The notes under the pieces: model-generated
What the model was told of the DNA's origin: nothing
The model's database searches: none
The model's input: the letters and a program-made list of their open reading frames with translations, nothing else
Part shown: one piece after another, positions 1 through 9,530 of the stretch
Layout of the letters: every line of letters starts with the position of its first letter
How positions within the stretch are numbered: position 1 is the first letter of the stretch
NCBI GenBank assembly: GCA_000433515.1
Contig: FR891151.1
Span: 1 to 43,625, forward strand
Length of the DNA: 43,625 nt
Source: Candidatus Colimorpha enterica
GTDB taxonomy: Bacteria > Bacillota > Clostridia > Oscillospirales > CAG-272
Direction of reading: 5' to 3'
Translations under genes and position numbers: made by a program

Positions 1-16
1 TCAGAAAGGACTATTT

Positions 17-958
17 ATGAAAAAAATTTCAATTGTTCTGATCTGCTTGGCTATGGCATTTAGCATGTTTACTTTTTCCGGCTCTGCTCTCGGAGCCAAC
101 GGAAAAACGATTCATGCGGATATTGGAACGCCCACCATTGGCAACGGAGAAAAGGATCCCGCTTGGGATGTTGTGGCGGAAATTGCCGTAGTGGATACAT
201 CAGCTTGGGATACATCAGCTTGGAGCGGTGAGCCCGGGTGTGCTGCTATTGAAGATGCGGCGAAAATAATGTTTATGTATGATGCTACTAATCTTTACCT
301 CCATTACGAAGCGCCTATTGAAAACTTCGAAAACTCTGTTTTCCAGTTGCGTACCTCCCCGATTGAAATCAATAATCCCGTCGACCTGGGGTCGATTGAT
401 TTCGATCTGAAAAACAAGACCTGCAACAATGTTGCGGTAACGCCTTACTTCTATGAGGTGGATGGTGTGACCATGCTTGACATCGTCATTCCTTTTGAGA
501 TCGTCGGCATTTACGATCCCGCAGTCAACACGCCGCTGTATATTGAATTGCTAACCTATTTCAACGGCGGCTGGTTGGTATGGAGTATGAACAACGATGA
601 AGCAATTGCTTATGCCCACTGCACGGGAACGACCGCTTACGGAACCCTTCTTCTGTCTGAAGTACAGGCAAAGGAAACGGAAGCAACTGAGACGCCGGTA
701 CAGACGCTCTATCCTTCCGACGAAACAACCGAAGATAATAACTCTTCTGCCGAAGAATCGACCGACGCCACGAATACAACGAATCAGGATACGATTCCCG
801 GAGACACCTCTGAAAATAACGAAGATGAACCGAAGGCTACGACAGAAGCTTCCGATGACAACGCCTCAAAAAAACCTACTGGTTTGATTATTGGGATTGC
901 CGCGGCAGCAGTTGTGATGATTGCGGCAATCGTTATCATTATTCTCAAGAAGAAATAA
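17..958 (+). CDS. Secreted, membrane-anchored CBM9-like protein
   Basis: A 313-residue exported surface protein. Residues 1-26 form a signal peptide (MKK, hydrophobic core, end near ALGA). Residues 30-210 resemble the family 9 carbohydrate-binding fold: an early DPAWD stretch, MFMYDATNLYLHYEA, and later FFxxDG-like strands. Residues 215-285 are a Thr/Glu/Asp-rich linker. The C-terminus is one hydrophobic helix followed by KKK, so the sugar-binding domain is probably displayed outside the cell. The start has a GAAAGGA site 6 bases upstream. A perfect 15-bp tandem duplication at 194-223 gives DTSAW twice. The downstream glycoside hydrolases suggest capture of a galactose-rich glycan. No catalytic motif is seen and the ligand is unknown. 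Confidence 0.75.
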   Translation: MKKISIVLICLAMAFSMFTFSGSALGANGKTIHADIGTPTIGNGEKDPAWDVVAEIAVVDTSAWDTSAWSGEPGCAAIEDAAKIMFMYDATNLYLHYEAPIENFENSVFQLRTSPIEINNPVDLGSIDFDLKNKTCNNVAVTPYFYEVDGVTMLDIVIPFEIVGIYDPAVNTPLYIELLTYFNGGWLVWSMNNDEAIAYAHCTGTTAYGTLLLSEVQAKETEATETPVQTLYPSDETTEDNNSSAEESTDATNTTNQDTIPGDTSENNEDEPKATTEASDDNASKKPTGLIIGIAAAAVVMIAAIVIIILKKK

Positions 959-976
959 TTTCGATTAGGATAACTT

Positions 977-1013
977 AAAGGAGGTCTCCCATATACGGAA
1001 GGCCTCCTTTTTG
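977..1013 (+). terminator. Rho-independent terminator of the CBM9-like gene
   Basis: AAAGGAGG pairs with CCTCCTTT and runs into a T tract, 19 bases after the stop codon. The stretch from here to 1267 holds no gene or clear motif. Confidence 0.8.
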
Positions 1014-1267
1014 AGTGGCAATGTTGCTGATTAGATTTCTTTGCTCGGGATGTCGCATTCTAACCGCGCCCAGCCGTGTGGGGCACTATCTTCCCTGATG
1101 CCTCCGTTAACGGTGGCAACAGGAAGAGACGGATAACGTGACGTAAGGATGTTTTGGTTTGATTTTCTCAATGATACTCATAACAATCCTTTTCTTTCTT
1201 CCCAATGGTCATTGAAATTGCATCAGCAAGGACGTTCTTGAAAAGGTGTTAACAACGGTAAAAGGAG

Positions 1268-2740
1268 TTAACGATTTTCATCCCTTTGCCCGAAAACGCT
1301 AAAATCAATGACACCCGGTATGATACCGTCCGGAGCGCCAAACAGCGTGAGGCGAACGCTTTCGCAGGTGATGGCAGGGAAGGTTCGGAAGTCACAGTTT
1401 CGGTCTTCGGTATTTTCGCGACAGTCAAGAAGGGTTACCCATTCGTCGAGATCATTATCTATGCATCCTTCCACGGTGTAACGAATCGGGCCGGGATATC
1501 GTCCTGCCTGATAATCCATTCCTATTTCACGAAAGAGAAGTCGTGCAGCTTGGACCCGATAGGGTGCTTGCAAGTGGACGGTAAGTGAAGGAAGTGGGTC
1601 GTCATTTGAGGGCTGCCAAAAGGTGAGCATGCTGTCGTCCAAAGCATAAAAACCTTCATGACCGGGAGCATGTGAGCTTACACGCGAAAAGGCGCGTTGA
1701 CGCGCTGTCAGACAGAAAAGACCGGTTCCGTTGTTGGCGACAGGATCGGCAGAGATGCCGGGGCCGAATTGCGGTGTGTTTGTAACACCGTGAGGGGCAT
1801 AGAGCTCTCCCTCTTTGTTGATGGCCAAAAGATCCATCCCGATGCGGCGCTCATAAATGTGCGAATAGGCGAGAGATATCGTGTAAAATGCCCACAAGGT
1901 ATCACGTGGTCCCTCGACGACACAACCGTGGCCCGCACCGCGAATCAGTCCGTGTCGGCTTTCCAAAATAGGATTGTTTTTTTGGAGTTGAAAGCCTTGT
2001 AGGGGGCCTTCATCTGAATAATAGGCGGCCATGCAGTAGCTACTGTATTCGGTACCCGATGATGCATAGATCAGATAGTAGCGTCCGTTCTTTTTGAGCA
2101 TCCACTGCCCTTCAATCCAGCCGGAGAGCGTGTCTTGTCGGTTTTCGCCAAAGTGCTCCCACTCATTTTTGTTGTCGAAAGAAAAGAGCGTGATCGGATC
2201 GGACAGGAGTTGCCGCGGATTGCTGGGATCCAGCTCAACACCATAGGTGCCGGTAGGAATCACATATTTGCGCGTTTCCTTTCCAAAATAGAATCCGTAG
2301 AGATATAAACGCCCGTCATCATCGACAAACAGCGCAGGATCAATCGGACAAAAAGGCTCGCCGCTCGGCAGAATAAAATCGCCCAAAAAGCGGAAGTCAC
2401 CAAGCGGGCTGTCGGATTCATATAAGCCGTTGGAATGGGAGGTCATCAGATATCGACCTTGAAAAGGCACCACGACGGGGCTGTATTTCATATTGTACGG
2501 TGTAGTCCTTACGTGCTTCCAGGTCACAAAATCCTCTGAGATCCATGCCATTCCATAGCTTGGATACAGATACCATTTTCCGTTTTCGTAAAGCACCGAG
2601 GGGTCGCTGACGGAACGGTAGTCACAAAGGGTTTCTTTCGTGTAATCCATAACATGAGGAGGATCTTCTCCTTTGGGACAGTCCGGCAAATTGAGGGGAT
2701 TACAATAGGTTTTTGTTTCGTTTAATTCTACATAAGGCAT
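1268..2740 (-). CDS. Glycoside hydrolase family 43-like, with C-terminal discoidin-like domain
   Basis: A 490-residue enzyme with a five-bladed propeller of GH43 type. The three expected acidic residues are visible: Asp in SDPSVLYENGKWYLYPS (near residue 47), Asp in PIDPALFVDDDGRLYLY (near 135) and Glu in WIEGQWMLKKNGRYYLIY (near 213). The family removes arabinose, xylose or galactose from side chains. From about residue 365 the fold changes to an F5/8 type C (discoidin)-like segment. There is no signal peptide, so it should act in the cytoplasm on imported oligosaccharides. It diverges from the GH110-like gene across about 150 bp that may hold shared control. The exact specificity cannot be read from the sequence. 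Confidence 0.82.
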   Translation of the reverse strand: MPYVELNETKTYCNPLNLPDCPKGEDPPHVMDYTKETLCDYRSVSDPSVLYENGKWYLYPSYGMAWISEDFVTWKHVRTTPYNMKYSPVVVPFQGRYLMTSHSNGLYESDSPLGDFRFLGDFILPSGEPFCPIDPALFVDDDGRLYLYGFYFGKETRKYVIPTGTYGVELDPSNPRQLLSDPITLFSFDNKNEWEHFGENRQDTLSGWIEGQWMLKKNGRYYLIYASSGTEYSSYCMAAYYSDEGPLQGFQLQKNNPILESRHGLIRGAGHGCVVEGPRDTLWAFYTISLAYSHIYERRIGMDLLAINKEGELYAPHGVTNTPQFGPGISADPVANNGTGLFCLTARQRAFSRVSSHAPGHEGFYALDDSMLTFWQPSNDDPLPSLTVHLQAPYRVQAARLLFREIGMDYQAGRYPGPIRYTVEGCIDNDLDEWVTLLDCRENTEDRNCDFRTFPAITCESVRLTLFGAPDGIIPGVIDFSVFGQRDENR

Positions 2741-2905
2741 AGTTTACTATCTCCTTTTGAAAGTTTTTGGGAATTAACGGGTGCCTATGTTTGGTATACC
2801 GTTGGATGATTGTTTTGTCATATGCTGTTGTGATAAAAACTATAGGTAAACCGTTCATTTCGGTCAATTTCAGGAACGATTTTAATTTTATTGGTGGTAA
2901 TGATT

Positions 2906-4531
2906 ATGGTAATTGAGTATAACTCGTTTCGTGTTTCAGAGGATGAGTCTTTGAATTTATACCATGCTCTTATGGCTTGCAAAGAACAGAAGGCGACCTG
3001 TCTTCGCTTTCGAAAGGATATATATCATTTTCGGGAGGAGTTTGCGGCAGAGTGTTCACTTTGCATGGCAAATCACGGAGAGAATGGCTTTAAGCGTACG
3101 GCATTTTTGTTAGAGCATATGGAGAATTTTGAAATCGACGGAGGAGGTAGCCATTTCGTTTTTGATTCGGTGATGAATATGATGACCGTATTGCACTGTC
3201 GTCATATCGTATTGCGGGATTTTACGGTTTCTATGCGGGGCTGCCCATATCCGCAAGGACAAGTAATTGCCGCGGATGAAAAGAGCTTCGATGTCGCTTT
3301 TTCCTACGAAAAGGAGTTGGTGTTACGAAAGGATGGTTTGTGGATTCCCTTCAAGGACCGAAGAGAGCTTGTTGTGTCAAATATCGAATTCAATGGTGAA
3401 AGTCACGAGATTGAAGTCGGCACCGGTGATCATTCGACGGGGATTTCGTTGAACGCATTATCCAAGAAAAAGATCGGCCCCAATACTTTTCGCTTTTTTG
3501 ATCCTCCGCGCGTTCCTTTGGTGGGAAATCGGTTGGTTTTAATGATTGGTAAGCGTTATGCCTCCGGCTTGTTTTTTGAAGATTCTGAAAACATTCTCCT
3601 ACAAAACATTACGATCCACAGCTGCATGGGAATCGCTGTGATGGCACAATGTTGCCATAATTTGACGATGCAAAAATGCTCGGTATCCTCGGAGGAAGGG
3701 CAATACATATCGGCAGGAGCGGATGCGACTCATTTTGTGGCTTGTACCGGGCAAATTGTCATTGAAGATTGCCTGTTTGAGCATATGCTGGATGACGCTT
3801 TGAATGTTCACGGAGTCTATGTTAAGATCCAGCGGGCAGAACCCGGGAGGGCTACTGTGAAATTTTGCAATTTGGCAACGACGGGTATTCCCCTATTCAA
3901 ACTGGGAGATCAAGTTTGTCAAATGAATGCGCGAACGCTGATTCCGGGCAGCGTTGTGACGGTCTCTGCAGTTCGCAGGATCAATAGCGAGATGACTGAG
4001 CTAACCTTTTTGGAGAATGAAACCTTAACGGAGGGTTTTGTTCTTGAAAATCTTACAACCTATCCTACGTTATATTTCCGGAGGTGCACGGTTCGAAACA
4101 ACCGTGCCAGAGGCGTGCTCATTGCGACACGACAACCTTGTGTGATTGAGGATTGTGATTTTCATACTGGCGGAAGTGCGATTGTCCTGGAGTGTGACGC
4201 TTCGTTTTGGTATGAATCGGGAGCAGTGAAGGACCTTACCGTTCGGGGTAATCGCTTTGACCGTTGCCGACACGCAACATGGGGGAAGGGTGTAATTTAT
4301 ATTCCATCTCGCAAAGCTTCCGTGTTCCGCCAGTATTATCATGGGAAAATTACTATTATCGAAAATACCTTTACCTCTTGCTATGATGATGTGTTGTTCG
4401 CTGATAATATCGCGGAATTGACTTATGCGGGGAATCGATCGAACGGTCAGCAGCTTTTGCATCTTTGCAACGTCGGTCAAGCACATTGCCAGAACGATGC
4501 TCAAATGATACCGCTTGCGACACCTATTTGA
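2906..4531 (+). CDS. GH110-like right-handed beta-helix alpha-galactosidase
   Basis: About 541 residues forming repeated short strands typical of a parallel beta-helix (HIVLRDFTV, NILLQNITIHS, NLTMQKCSVSS, VIEDCLF, VIEDCDF). The key motif is LDDALNVHGVYV, matching the DDAxNxHG signature of GH110 alpha-1,3-galactosidases, which cut terminal alpha-linked galactose such as the blood-group B epitope. No signal peptide is visible, so it probably works inside the cell. I chose the ATG at 2906 because GGTGG lies 8 bases upstream; TTG at 2891 and ATG at 2900 are alternatives. It is divergent from the GH43-like gene and precedes a sugar-phosphate isomerase and a galactoside phosphorylase, which fits galactose salvage. 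The family call is by motif only. Confidence 0.7.
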   Translation: MVIEYNSFRVSEDESLNLYHALMACKEQKATCLRFRKDIYHFREEFAAECSLCMANHGENGFKRTAFLLEHMENFEIDGGGSHFVFDSVMNMMTVLHCRHIVLRDFTVSMRGCPYPQGQVIAADEKSFDVAFSYEKELVLRKDGLWIPFKDRRELVVSNIEFNGESHEIEVGTGDHSTGISLNALSKKKIGPNTFRFFDPPRVPLVGNRLVLMIGKRYASGLFFEDSENILLQNITIHSCMGIAVMAQCCHNLTMQKCSVSSEEGQYISAGADATHFVACTGQIVIEDCLFEHMLDDALNVHGVYVKIQRAEPGRATVKFCNLATTGIPLFKLGDQVCQMNARTLIPGSVVTVSAVRRINSEMTELTFLENETLTEGFVLENLTTYPTLYFRRCTVRNNRARGVLIATRQPCVIEDCDFHTGGSAIVLECDASFWYESGAVKDLTVRGNRFDRCRHATWGKGVIYIPSRKASVFRQYYHGKITIIENTFTSCYDDVLFADNIAELTYAGNRSNGQQLLHLCNVGQAHCQNDAQMIPLATPI

Positions 4532-4746
4532 GTGCTGTAAACAGCCATCTTGAGCACGAAACACACGGGAGCCAGGCAATTCTTGTGTTTCTTATGCGGC
4601 GACGCGCCAAGCCAAGAACCTTCGAAACGGCGTTTTATTTCATTTGCTAAAATCTTGAAAAGAACGAAATTTGACTTATGAATTTGAATCGTATTTCCAA
4701 GCAGAAATGTTTTGATCTATATTGTTTGAAAGGAAATATTAAAACG

Positions 4747-5318
4747 ATGAAAACTGTAAAAGAAAAGTATTTGGTTGTCGGCGCCGACTTTGCCGGCTAC
4801 CTCTGAAGGAAGCCGTTTGCGCGCACCTACGCGAGAAGGGCTGGAAGATCGAGGATCTGGGCGTCACCAAGGACAGCGATCCCGATGATACCGAGAATAT
4901 GTTCCATCGCGTCGGACTTCGCGTCGGCGCTCAGATCTCGGAAGGAAACTACGAAAGAGCACTCCTCTTCTGCGGCACCGGTATGGGTATTCATATCGCC
5001 GCCAGCAAGTGTCCCCATGTCCATGCCGGCGTTGTCGAGAGCGTTCCCGCCGCTTTGCGTGCCATCACCGGTAACGGTGTCAATGTCCTCGCAATGGGCG
5101 CCTTCTATGTCGCTCCCGCCATGGGCTGTGACATCGCCGACGCCTACCTGAGCGCCAACCTCGGCTCGGGCTACGAGTGGTGGTACAACTTCTATGAGTT
5201 CCACAAGCTCGCTATCGATGAGCTCGAAGCCTTCAACTATGAGGAATATAAAAAGAACGGCTTCAAGATGGAGCACCTTGGTGACTTCCCGCTGAAGCTC
5301 GAAAAGAAACCGGAATAA
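4747..5318 (+). pseudogene. RpiB/LacAB-family sugar-phosphate isomerase, frameshifted
   Basis: Translation from ATG 4747 (AAAGGAAA site upstream) gives MKTVKEKYLVVGADFAGY and then CTC TGA at 4801-4806. One added base there, restoring a CCC run, continues as PLKEAVCAHLREKGWKIEDLG and on to 5318 with no other break. The full product would be about 190 residues. GADFAG matches the GxDHAG phosphate-binding start of RpiB, and FCGTGMGIHIAASK carries the catalytic Cys. The family interconverts aldose and ketose phosphates such as ribose-5-P or galactose-6-P, fitting the galactoside neighbours. A C-terminal extension beyond the usual 150 residues is common in clostridial members. The defect may be a real mutation or a sequencing error. 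Confidence 0.8.
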
Positions 5319-5504
5319 CTCCGCTGAATGATTGAGAAACTAATTTCAATCTTCTCTTCAGGTTTGCTGCTTAATATTCCGTTTCCCCTACAAAGAGAAC
5401 GAAAGACGGGGTTTATCAAAAGTAAGCCGGGCATACTTGTATGAACAATCGCTCACAAGAGCATTTCAACCAGAATTTGACAAAAACAGGAGGCTTTGTG
5501 AAGA

Positions 5505-7733
5505 ATGAAGGCAGAGCAGTTACAGGAAAAAATTGAAGATCTGTTGCCGAATCCAAACGAGGGTTATATAAAAAACGGCGGAAGAGTCACAATTCCAACG
5601 GACAACAATTATTTTGTAGAAACGAAAAGGATAGCAGAAAAATGGGGGGCCGATGCCGTACGTAATTGTGACGGCACACATCTTCCCGCAAATGCAAGCG
5701 AGCTTGCCGAAAAGGTTTACGGAACCTATTTTGTTGTCAGAGGAGATAATGAATGGGCCGACAGTCATCCCGAGGAACTTCAAAACGTTCTTTTGATGAG
5801 CGAACGAAAGACGGCCAGGGATGAGAACCTGCAGATCGATCTTTTGGAGGGTTATTTTGATGAACAGCTCAAGGTGAATCCAACGGATTACCGAAAGTAT
5901 TGGCAGGTGTTTGACAGAACCACAGGACAAGAGCATGCGAACTGGTCCTACGACGGGAATCGGATGGTTACGATCAATGATCCCATCGCATTCCATGAAT
6001 ATACGGTCAATTTCTTTGCCTATAATATGTGGGACAGCACACAAATGTACAACTACCTGACCAACGATTGGAATACGGAAAAGCATAAAGTTTTTGATCC
6101 GCGATATGAACAGACTCACGCACATATCGAAAGCAATTTGCGCAGTTGGCTGAAGCGCAACGATCAGGTTAACGTAGTGCGCTTTACGACATTTCTCTAT
6201 CATTTCTTTCTCGTTTTTGGAGATAATAAAAAAGAAAAGCATGTAGATTGGTTTGGTTATCCGATGTCGGCAAGCCCCAAAGCTTTCGAGGATTTCAGAA
6301 ATCAATACGGTTATGAGCTGAAAAGTGAGGACATTGTTGACGGCGGCTATTATCACAATCATTTCCGGCTTCCCACAAAAGCATTTTCCGACTATATGGA
6401 GTACACGCAAAAATATGTAGCGAAGACCATTTCACAGCTTGTAGATATTGTTCATCAAGAAGGAAAAGAAGCCATGATGTTTCTTGGGGATAGTTGGATT
6501 GGCGCGGAGCCTTATGGGAAACATTTTGCGGATATCCATCTTGATTCGGTCGTAGGAAGCGTTGGAGGCGGTGTAACTGTGAGAATGCTCTCGGAGATTC
6601 CTCATGTAAAATATCGTGAGGGAAGAATGTTGCCATACTTTTTTACAGACACCTTTTTTGATGGCAATGAAGAGAATGCACTTGCGGAGCTAAACAAAAA
6701 CTGGAGAAATGCCAGACGTGCTCTTATGAGAAAGCCGCTTGATCGCATCGGTTATGGTGGTTACCTCTCACTTGCTGCTAAGTTCCCGACGTTCATTGAT
6801 CGCGTAGGAGAAATTTGTGAGGAATTCAGAACCATATACCAAACAGTAGATAACAAGAAGCCCTATTGCCATGTGAGGGTTGGTATTCTGAATGCATGGG
6901 GCAAGTTGAGAAGATGGATGAGCCATATGGTTGCACATGAGCTTTGGTATCAGCAGATATATTCTTATCAAGGACTTTTGGAGAGCTTGTCAGGCTTGCC
7001 GGTAGATGTGTCGTTTCTTTCGTTTGATGATGTGAAGAACGGTGTGCCGAGTGACATCGATGTTCTGATCAATGTGGGCGCGGCATATACAGCATTTTCC
7101 GGTGGGGAAGCATGGCGTGACGAAAAACTGGTATCGGCCGTGCGCCGTTTTGTGCATGAGGGTGGCGGTTTTGTCGGAATTGGAGAGCCGTCGGCTTGCG
7201 AGCATGGCGGACACTATTTTCAACTTGCCGATGTTATGGGTGTGGATCAGGAAAGAGGTCTGTCGATTTCGGAGGATAAATATAACATAATTCGGGTAGA
7301 CCACGAAATTACCGAAGATGCTTTTCCCATGGATTACGGAGAGGATGTTAAAAACATTTATGCTTTGAAGGGTGCGCGTGTGCTGGACATTGTTTTCTCC
7401 GATCGAGTAACAAGGGATGTCAATGTGGGAGAAGTTAAAATGGCAACCAATGAATATGGTGACGGAAGAAGCTTTTATGTCACAGGTCTCCCGTACAGTT
7501 TAAAAAACGCCAGAGTGTTATATAAGGCGCTTTGCTGGGTAGCTAAGAAGGATCTGAGAATTTGCTACTGTACCAACAAAACGGTCGATTGCCACTACTA
7601 TCCTTCCGGTGGCAAATATGCAATTGTCAATCATAGCACCGACGAACAGCAAACGGAATTCTATGATATTGACGGTTTTTGCCGTTCGGTATCCCTTGCT
7701 CCTCTCGAAATAAAGTATATAAAAAATGAATAA
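5505..7733 (+). CDS. GH112 beta-galactoside phosphorylase
   Basis: A 742-residue cytoplasmic enzyme of family GH112. These enzymes use phosphate to split galactosyl-beta-1,3-N-acetylhexosamine (lacto-N-biose, galacto-N-biose) or galactosyl-beta-1,4-rhamnose into galactose-1-phosphate plus the second sugar. Family blocks include GRVTIPTDNNYFVETKRIAE near residue 27, CDGTHLP, the FRLPTKAF block and MMFLGDSWIGAEPYGKHF near 325. Residues from about 470 form a glutamine-amidotransferase-like domain (DVLINVGAAYTAFSGG, GGGFVGIGEPSACEHGGHYFQLADVMGVD), then a small beta domain. Length agrees with the family. AGGAGG lies 11 bases before the ATG. Which acceptor it uses cannot be decided by eye. The neighbours suggest host mucin or pectin-type galactosides. 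Confidence 0.9.
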   Translation: MKAEQLQEKIEDLLPNPNEGYIKNGGRVTIPTDNNYFVETKRIAEKWGADAVRNCDGTHLPANASELAEKVYGTYFVVRGDNEWADSHPEELQNVLLMSERKTARDENLQIDLLEGYFDEQLKVNPTDYRKYWQVFDRTTGQEHANWSYDGNRMVTINDPIAFHEYTVNFFAYNMWDSTQMYNYLTNDWNTEKHKVFDPRYEQTHAHIESNLRSWLKRNDQVNVVRFTTFLYHFFLVFGDNKKEKHVDWFGYPMSASPKAFEDFRNQYGYELKSEDIVDGGYYHNHFRLPTKAFSDYMEYTQKYVAKTISQLVDIVHQEGKEAMMFLGDSWIGAEPYGKHFADIHLDSVVGSVGGGVTVRMLSEIPHVKYREGRMLPYFFTDTFFDGNEENALAELNKNWRNARRALMRKPLDRIGYGGYLSLAAKFPTFIDRVGEICEEFRTIYQTVDNKKPYCHVRVGILNAWGKLRRWMSHMVAHELWYQQIYSYQGLLESLSGLPVDVSFLSFDDVKNGVPSDIDVLINVGAAYTAFSGGEAWRDEKLVSAVRRFVHEGGGFVGIGEPSACEHGGHYFQLADVMGVDQERGLSISEDKYNIIRVDHEITEDAFPMDYGEDVKNIYALKGARVLDIVFSDRVTRDVNVGEVKMATNEYGDGRSFYVTGLPYSLKNARVLYKALCWVAKKDLRICYCTNKTVDCHYYPSGGKYAIVNHSTDEQQTEFYDIDGFCRSVSLAPLEIKYIKNE

Positions 7734-7775
7734 AAAGTTTTCTTGGAGCTTTCAAAAACGTTAAACAGCGAAAAA

Positions 7776-7823
7776 CTGCGTTTTTCGCAGGGTGATATAA
7801 AAAAGCACTGCCGAAGCAGTGCT
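7776..7823. repeat. Palindromic intergenic repeat, copy 1 (split by the IS)
   Basis: CTGCGTTTTTCGCAG (7776-7790), then GGTGATAT, six A residues and the hairpin AGCACTGCCGAAGCAGTGCT (7804-7823). The same order of parts recurs at 9578-9631. In this copy the T tract expected after the hairpin is found only beyond the IS, at 9469. Confidence 0.75.
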
Positions 7824-9448
7824 CAGATCACTGACAAAGGGCACAGAACGAGAGTTCTGAGCCCTTTGACCTTTACAAAGGAACAAAAAAGCAGTATAAT
7901 AGTAGTATAAAAGGAACAAAAAGAAGCCCGGAGGGACAGCGATGTTTACGGAAAGAAGCGTGAAGCAGGTCAGGCTTGAGATAGTAGTATTGGAAGAGCT
8001 CGTACCACAGGATCACCTGTTGAGAAAGATTGATGCGAGCATAGATTTCAGCTTTATCAACAGGATCTGCAAGCCGTATTACTGCGAGAATAACGGACGC
8101 CCTGCTATCGAGCCGGAGGTTCTTTTCCGTATGCTGTTCATAGGATATTTGTACGGTATCCGCAGCGAAATAAGGCTGCTGAAGGAGATCGAGGTGAACG
8201 TAGCCTACCGGTGGTTCATCGGATACGATCTGACCGAAAAGCTGCCCGATGTAAGCGTGATCTGGCAGAACAGACTCCGCAGATACAAGAACAGCGATGT
8301 TCCTCAACAGATATTCGATGAGATCGTTCGACAGGCAATGGCAAAGGGACTTGTGGGAGGAAAGATTCTGTATTCGGACAGTACACACCTGAAAGCCAAT
8401 GCAAACAAGAATAAGTTTGTGGAAAAGCAAGCTGAGGTTGAAGCTAAGGAATACATCGATGATCTGAATAAAGCGATCAACGAAGACCGCGCCGCACACG
8501 GCAAAAAGCCTTTCAGATTCGACGGCGATGAGGTCAAAGAAGAGAGCGGGGAAGAAAAAGAGAACTACTTTGACAATGACAGTCAGAGCAGCAAGAGCGG
8601 CGGAAGCGGTGAGATAAAGACAGTAAAGGCGAGTACAACAGACCCCGACAGCGGATTTATGCACAGAGACGGCAAACCGCAGGGCTTCTTCTATCTTGAC
8701 CACAGAACCGTAGACAGCAGGCATAACATCATCACCGACGTATTCGTAACACCCGGAAACACAAACGACGTAAAGCCTTATCTCGGAAGACTCAGAACAC
8801 AGATCGACAAATTTGGATTTGACGTAAAATAAGTAGGACTTGACGCAGGCTACAACGTTTCAAACATCTGCAAATATCTCTGCTACATGGGAATACAGGC
8901 GGCAATGGACAAGCGCCGCGGCTGCCAACAGAAAGGAAAATACGGAAAGTACAAATTCACTTACATACCCGAATGGGACGTATATATCTGCCCGGAGCAT
9001 AAGTATCTGGAATACGTAACCACAGACAGAAACGGTTACAAGGAATATAAGTGCAAGGGCGACAGATGAGCAAATTGTCCGAGACGGGAGGAATGTTTAA
9101 GTGCGAAGCAGGAAAGAAAGAACTTACGCCGTCACGTATGGGAAAATTACAAGGATATGGCGTATGCCTTTACCCATACGGAAAAGGGTAAGAACATTTA
9201 CAAGAGAAGAAAGGAAACGGTGGAACGCAGCTTTTCCGATTCCAAAGAATTACATGGCCTCCGTTATTGCCGTATGCGGGGGCTTTCTAAGGTTGCCGAG
9301 CAGTGCCTCCTCACTGCCGCCGTGCAGAATATGAAGAAAATCGCCTCCCTCTGCCGGAGGCATATCTTCAATTCCTTCGTGTTCTTTCTCTGCTTTCACA
9401 AAAATCAAAGCCCCTCTCTTGCCTGAGACGGGCTTTGTCAGTGATCTG
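7824..9448 (+). mobile_element. IS1182-like insertion sequence
   Basis: The ends are a perfect 16-bp inverted repeat, CAGATCACTGACAAAG at 7824-7839 and its complement at 9433-9448. Length is about 1.63 kb, normal for the family. An internal hairpin (7834-7868, CAAAGGGC with GCCCTTTG) lies before the transposase promoter and would stop outside transcription. The promoter is TTTACA, 17 bp, TATAAT (7872-7900). The element is flanked by identical direct copies of a 20-nt hairpin (7804-7823, 9449-9468). Confidence 0.8.
7942..9426 (+). pseudogene. IS1182-family DDE transposase with two in-frame stops
   Basis: One reading frame runs through the whole 494-codon transposase but is cut by TAA at codon 297 (8830-8832) and TGA at codon 376 (9067-9069). 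There are no indels. The DDE residues are all recognisable: Asp146 in LYSDSTHLKANANK, Asp301 in VGLDAGYN just after the first stop, and Glu428 in TVERSFSDSKELHGLRYCRMRG. The N-terminal domain is of the IS1182/DUF772 type (HLLRKID, FRMLFIGYLYGIRSE). The segment containing the second stop is Cys-rich, and TGA sits where a Cys codon TGC is plausible (CANCPRREEC). The truncated 296-residue product would lack two catalytic residues, so autonomous transposition is unlikely. Confidence 0.85.
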
Positions 9449-9468
9449 AGCACTGCCGAAGCAGTGCT
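9449..9468. repeat. Direct copy of the 20-nt hairpin at the right end of the IS
   Basis: AGCACTGCCGAAGCAGTGCT, identical in sequence and orientation to 7804-7823, followed by six T residues. It is either a long target duplication or a hairpin carried by the IS. Confidence 0.75.
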
Positions 9469-9530
9469 TTTTTATGGTCTTGCTTGCCACGAAAAACGAA
9501 ATTTTTCACAAATCAAGGTTCTTGAAGGTC

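Noticed and set aside
4899..5318. Short stand-alone 139-residue protein from an internal ATG
   Set aside because: No ribosome binding site lies before 4899, and the missing N-terminal part is present just upstream in another frame, so a frameshifted full gene is the better reading.
7797..7839. 43-bp terminal inverted repeat for the IS
   Set aside because: The outer 20-nt hairpin has the same loop orientation on both sides, so it is a direct repeat. Only the inner 16 bp are a true inverted repeat.
8830..9069. Stop-codon readthrough or recoding in the transposase
   Set aside because: The two interruptions are different stops (TAA and TGA), no recoding signal is seen, and TAA and TGA end normal genes nearby.
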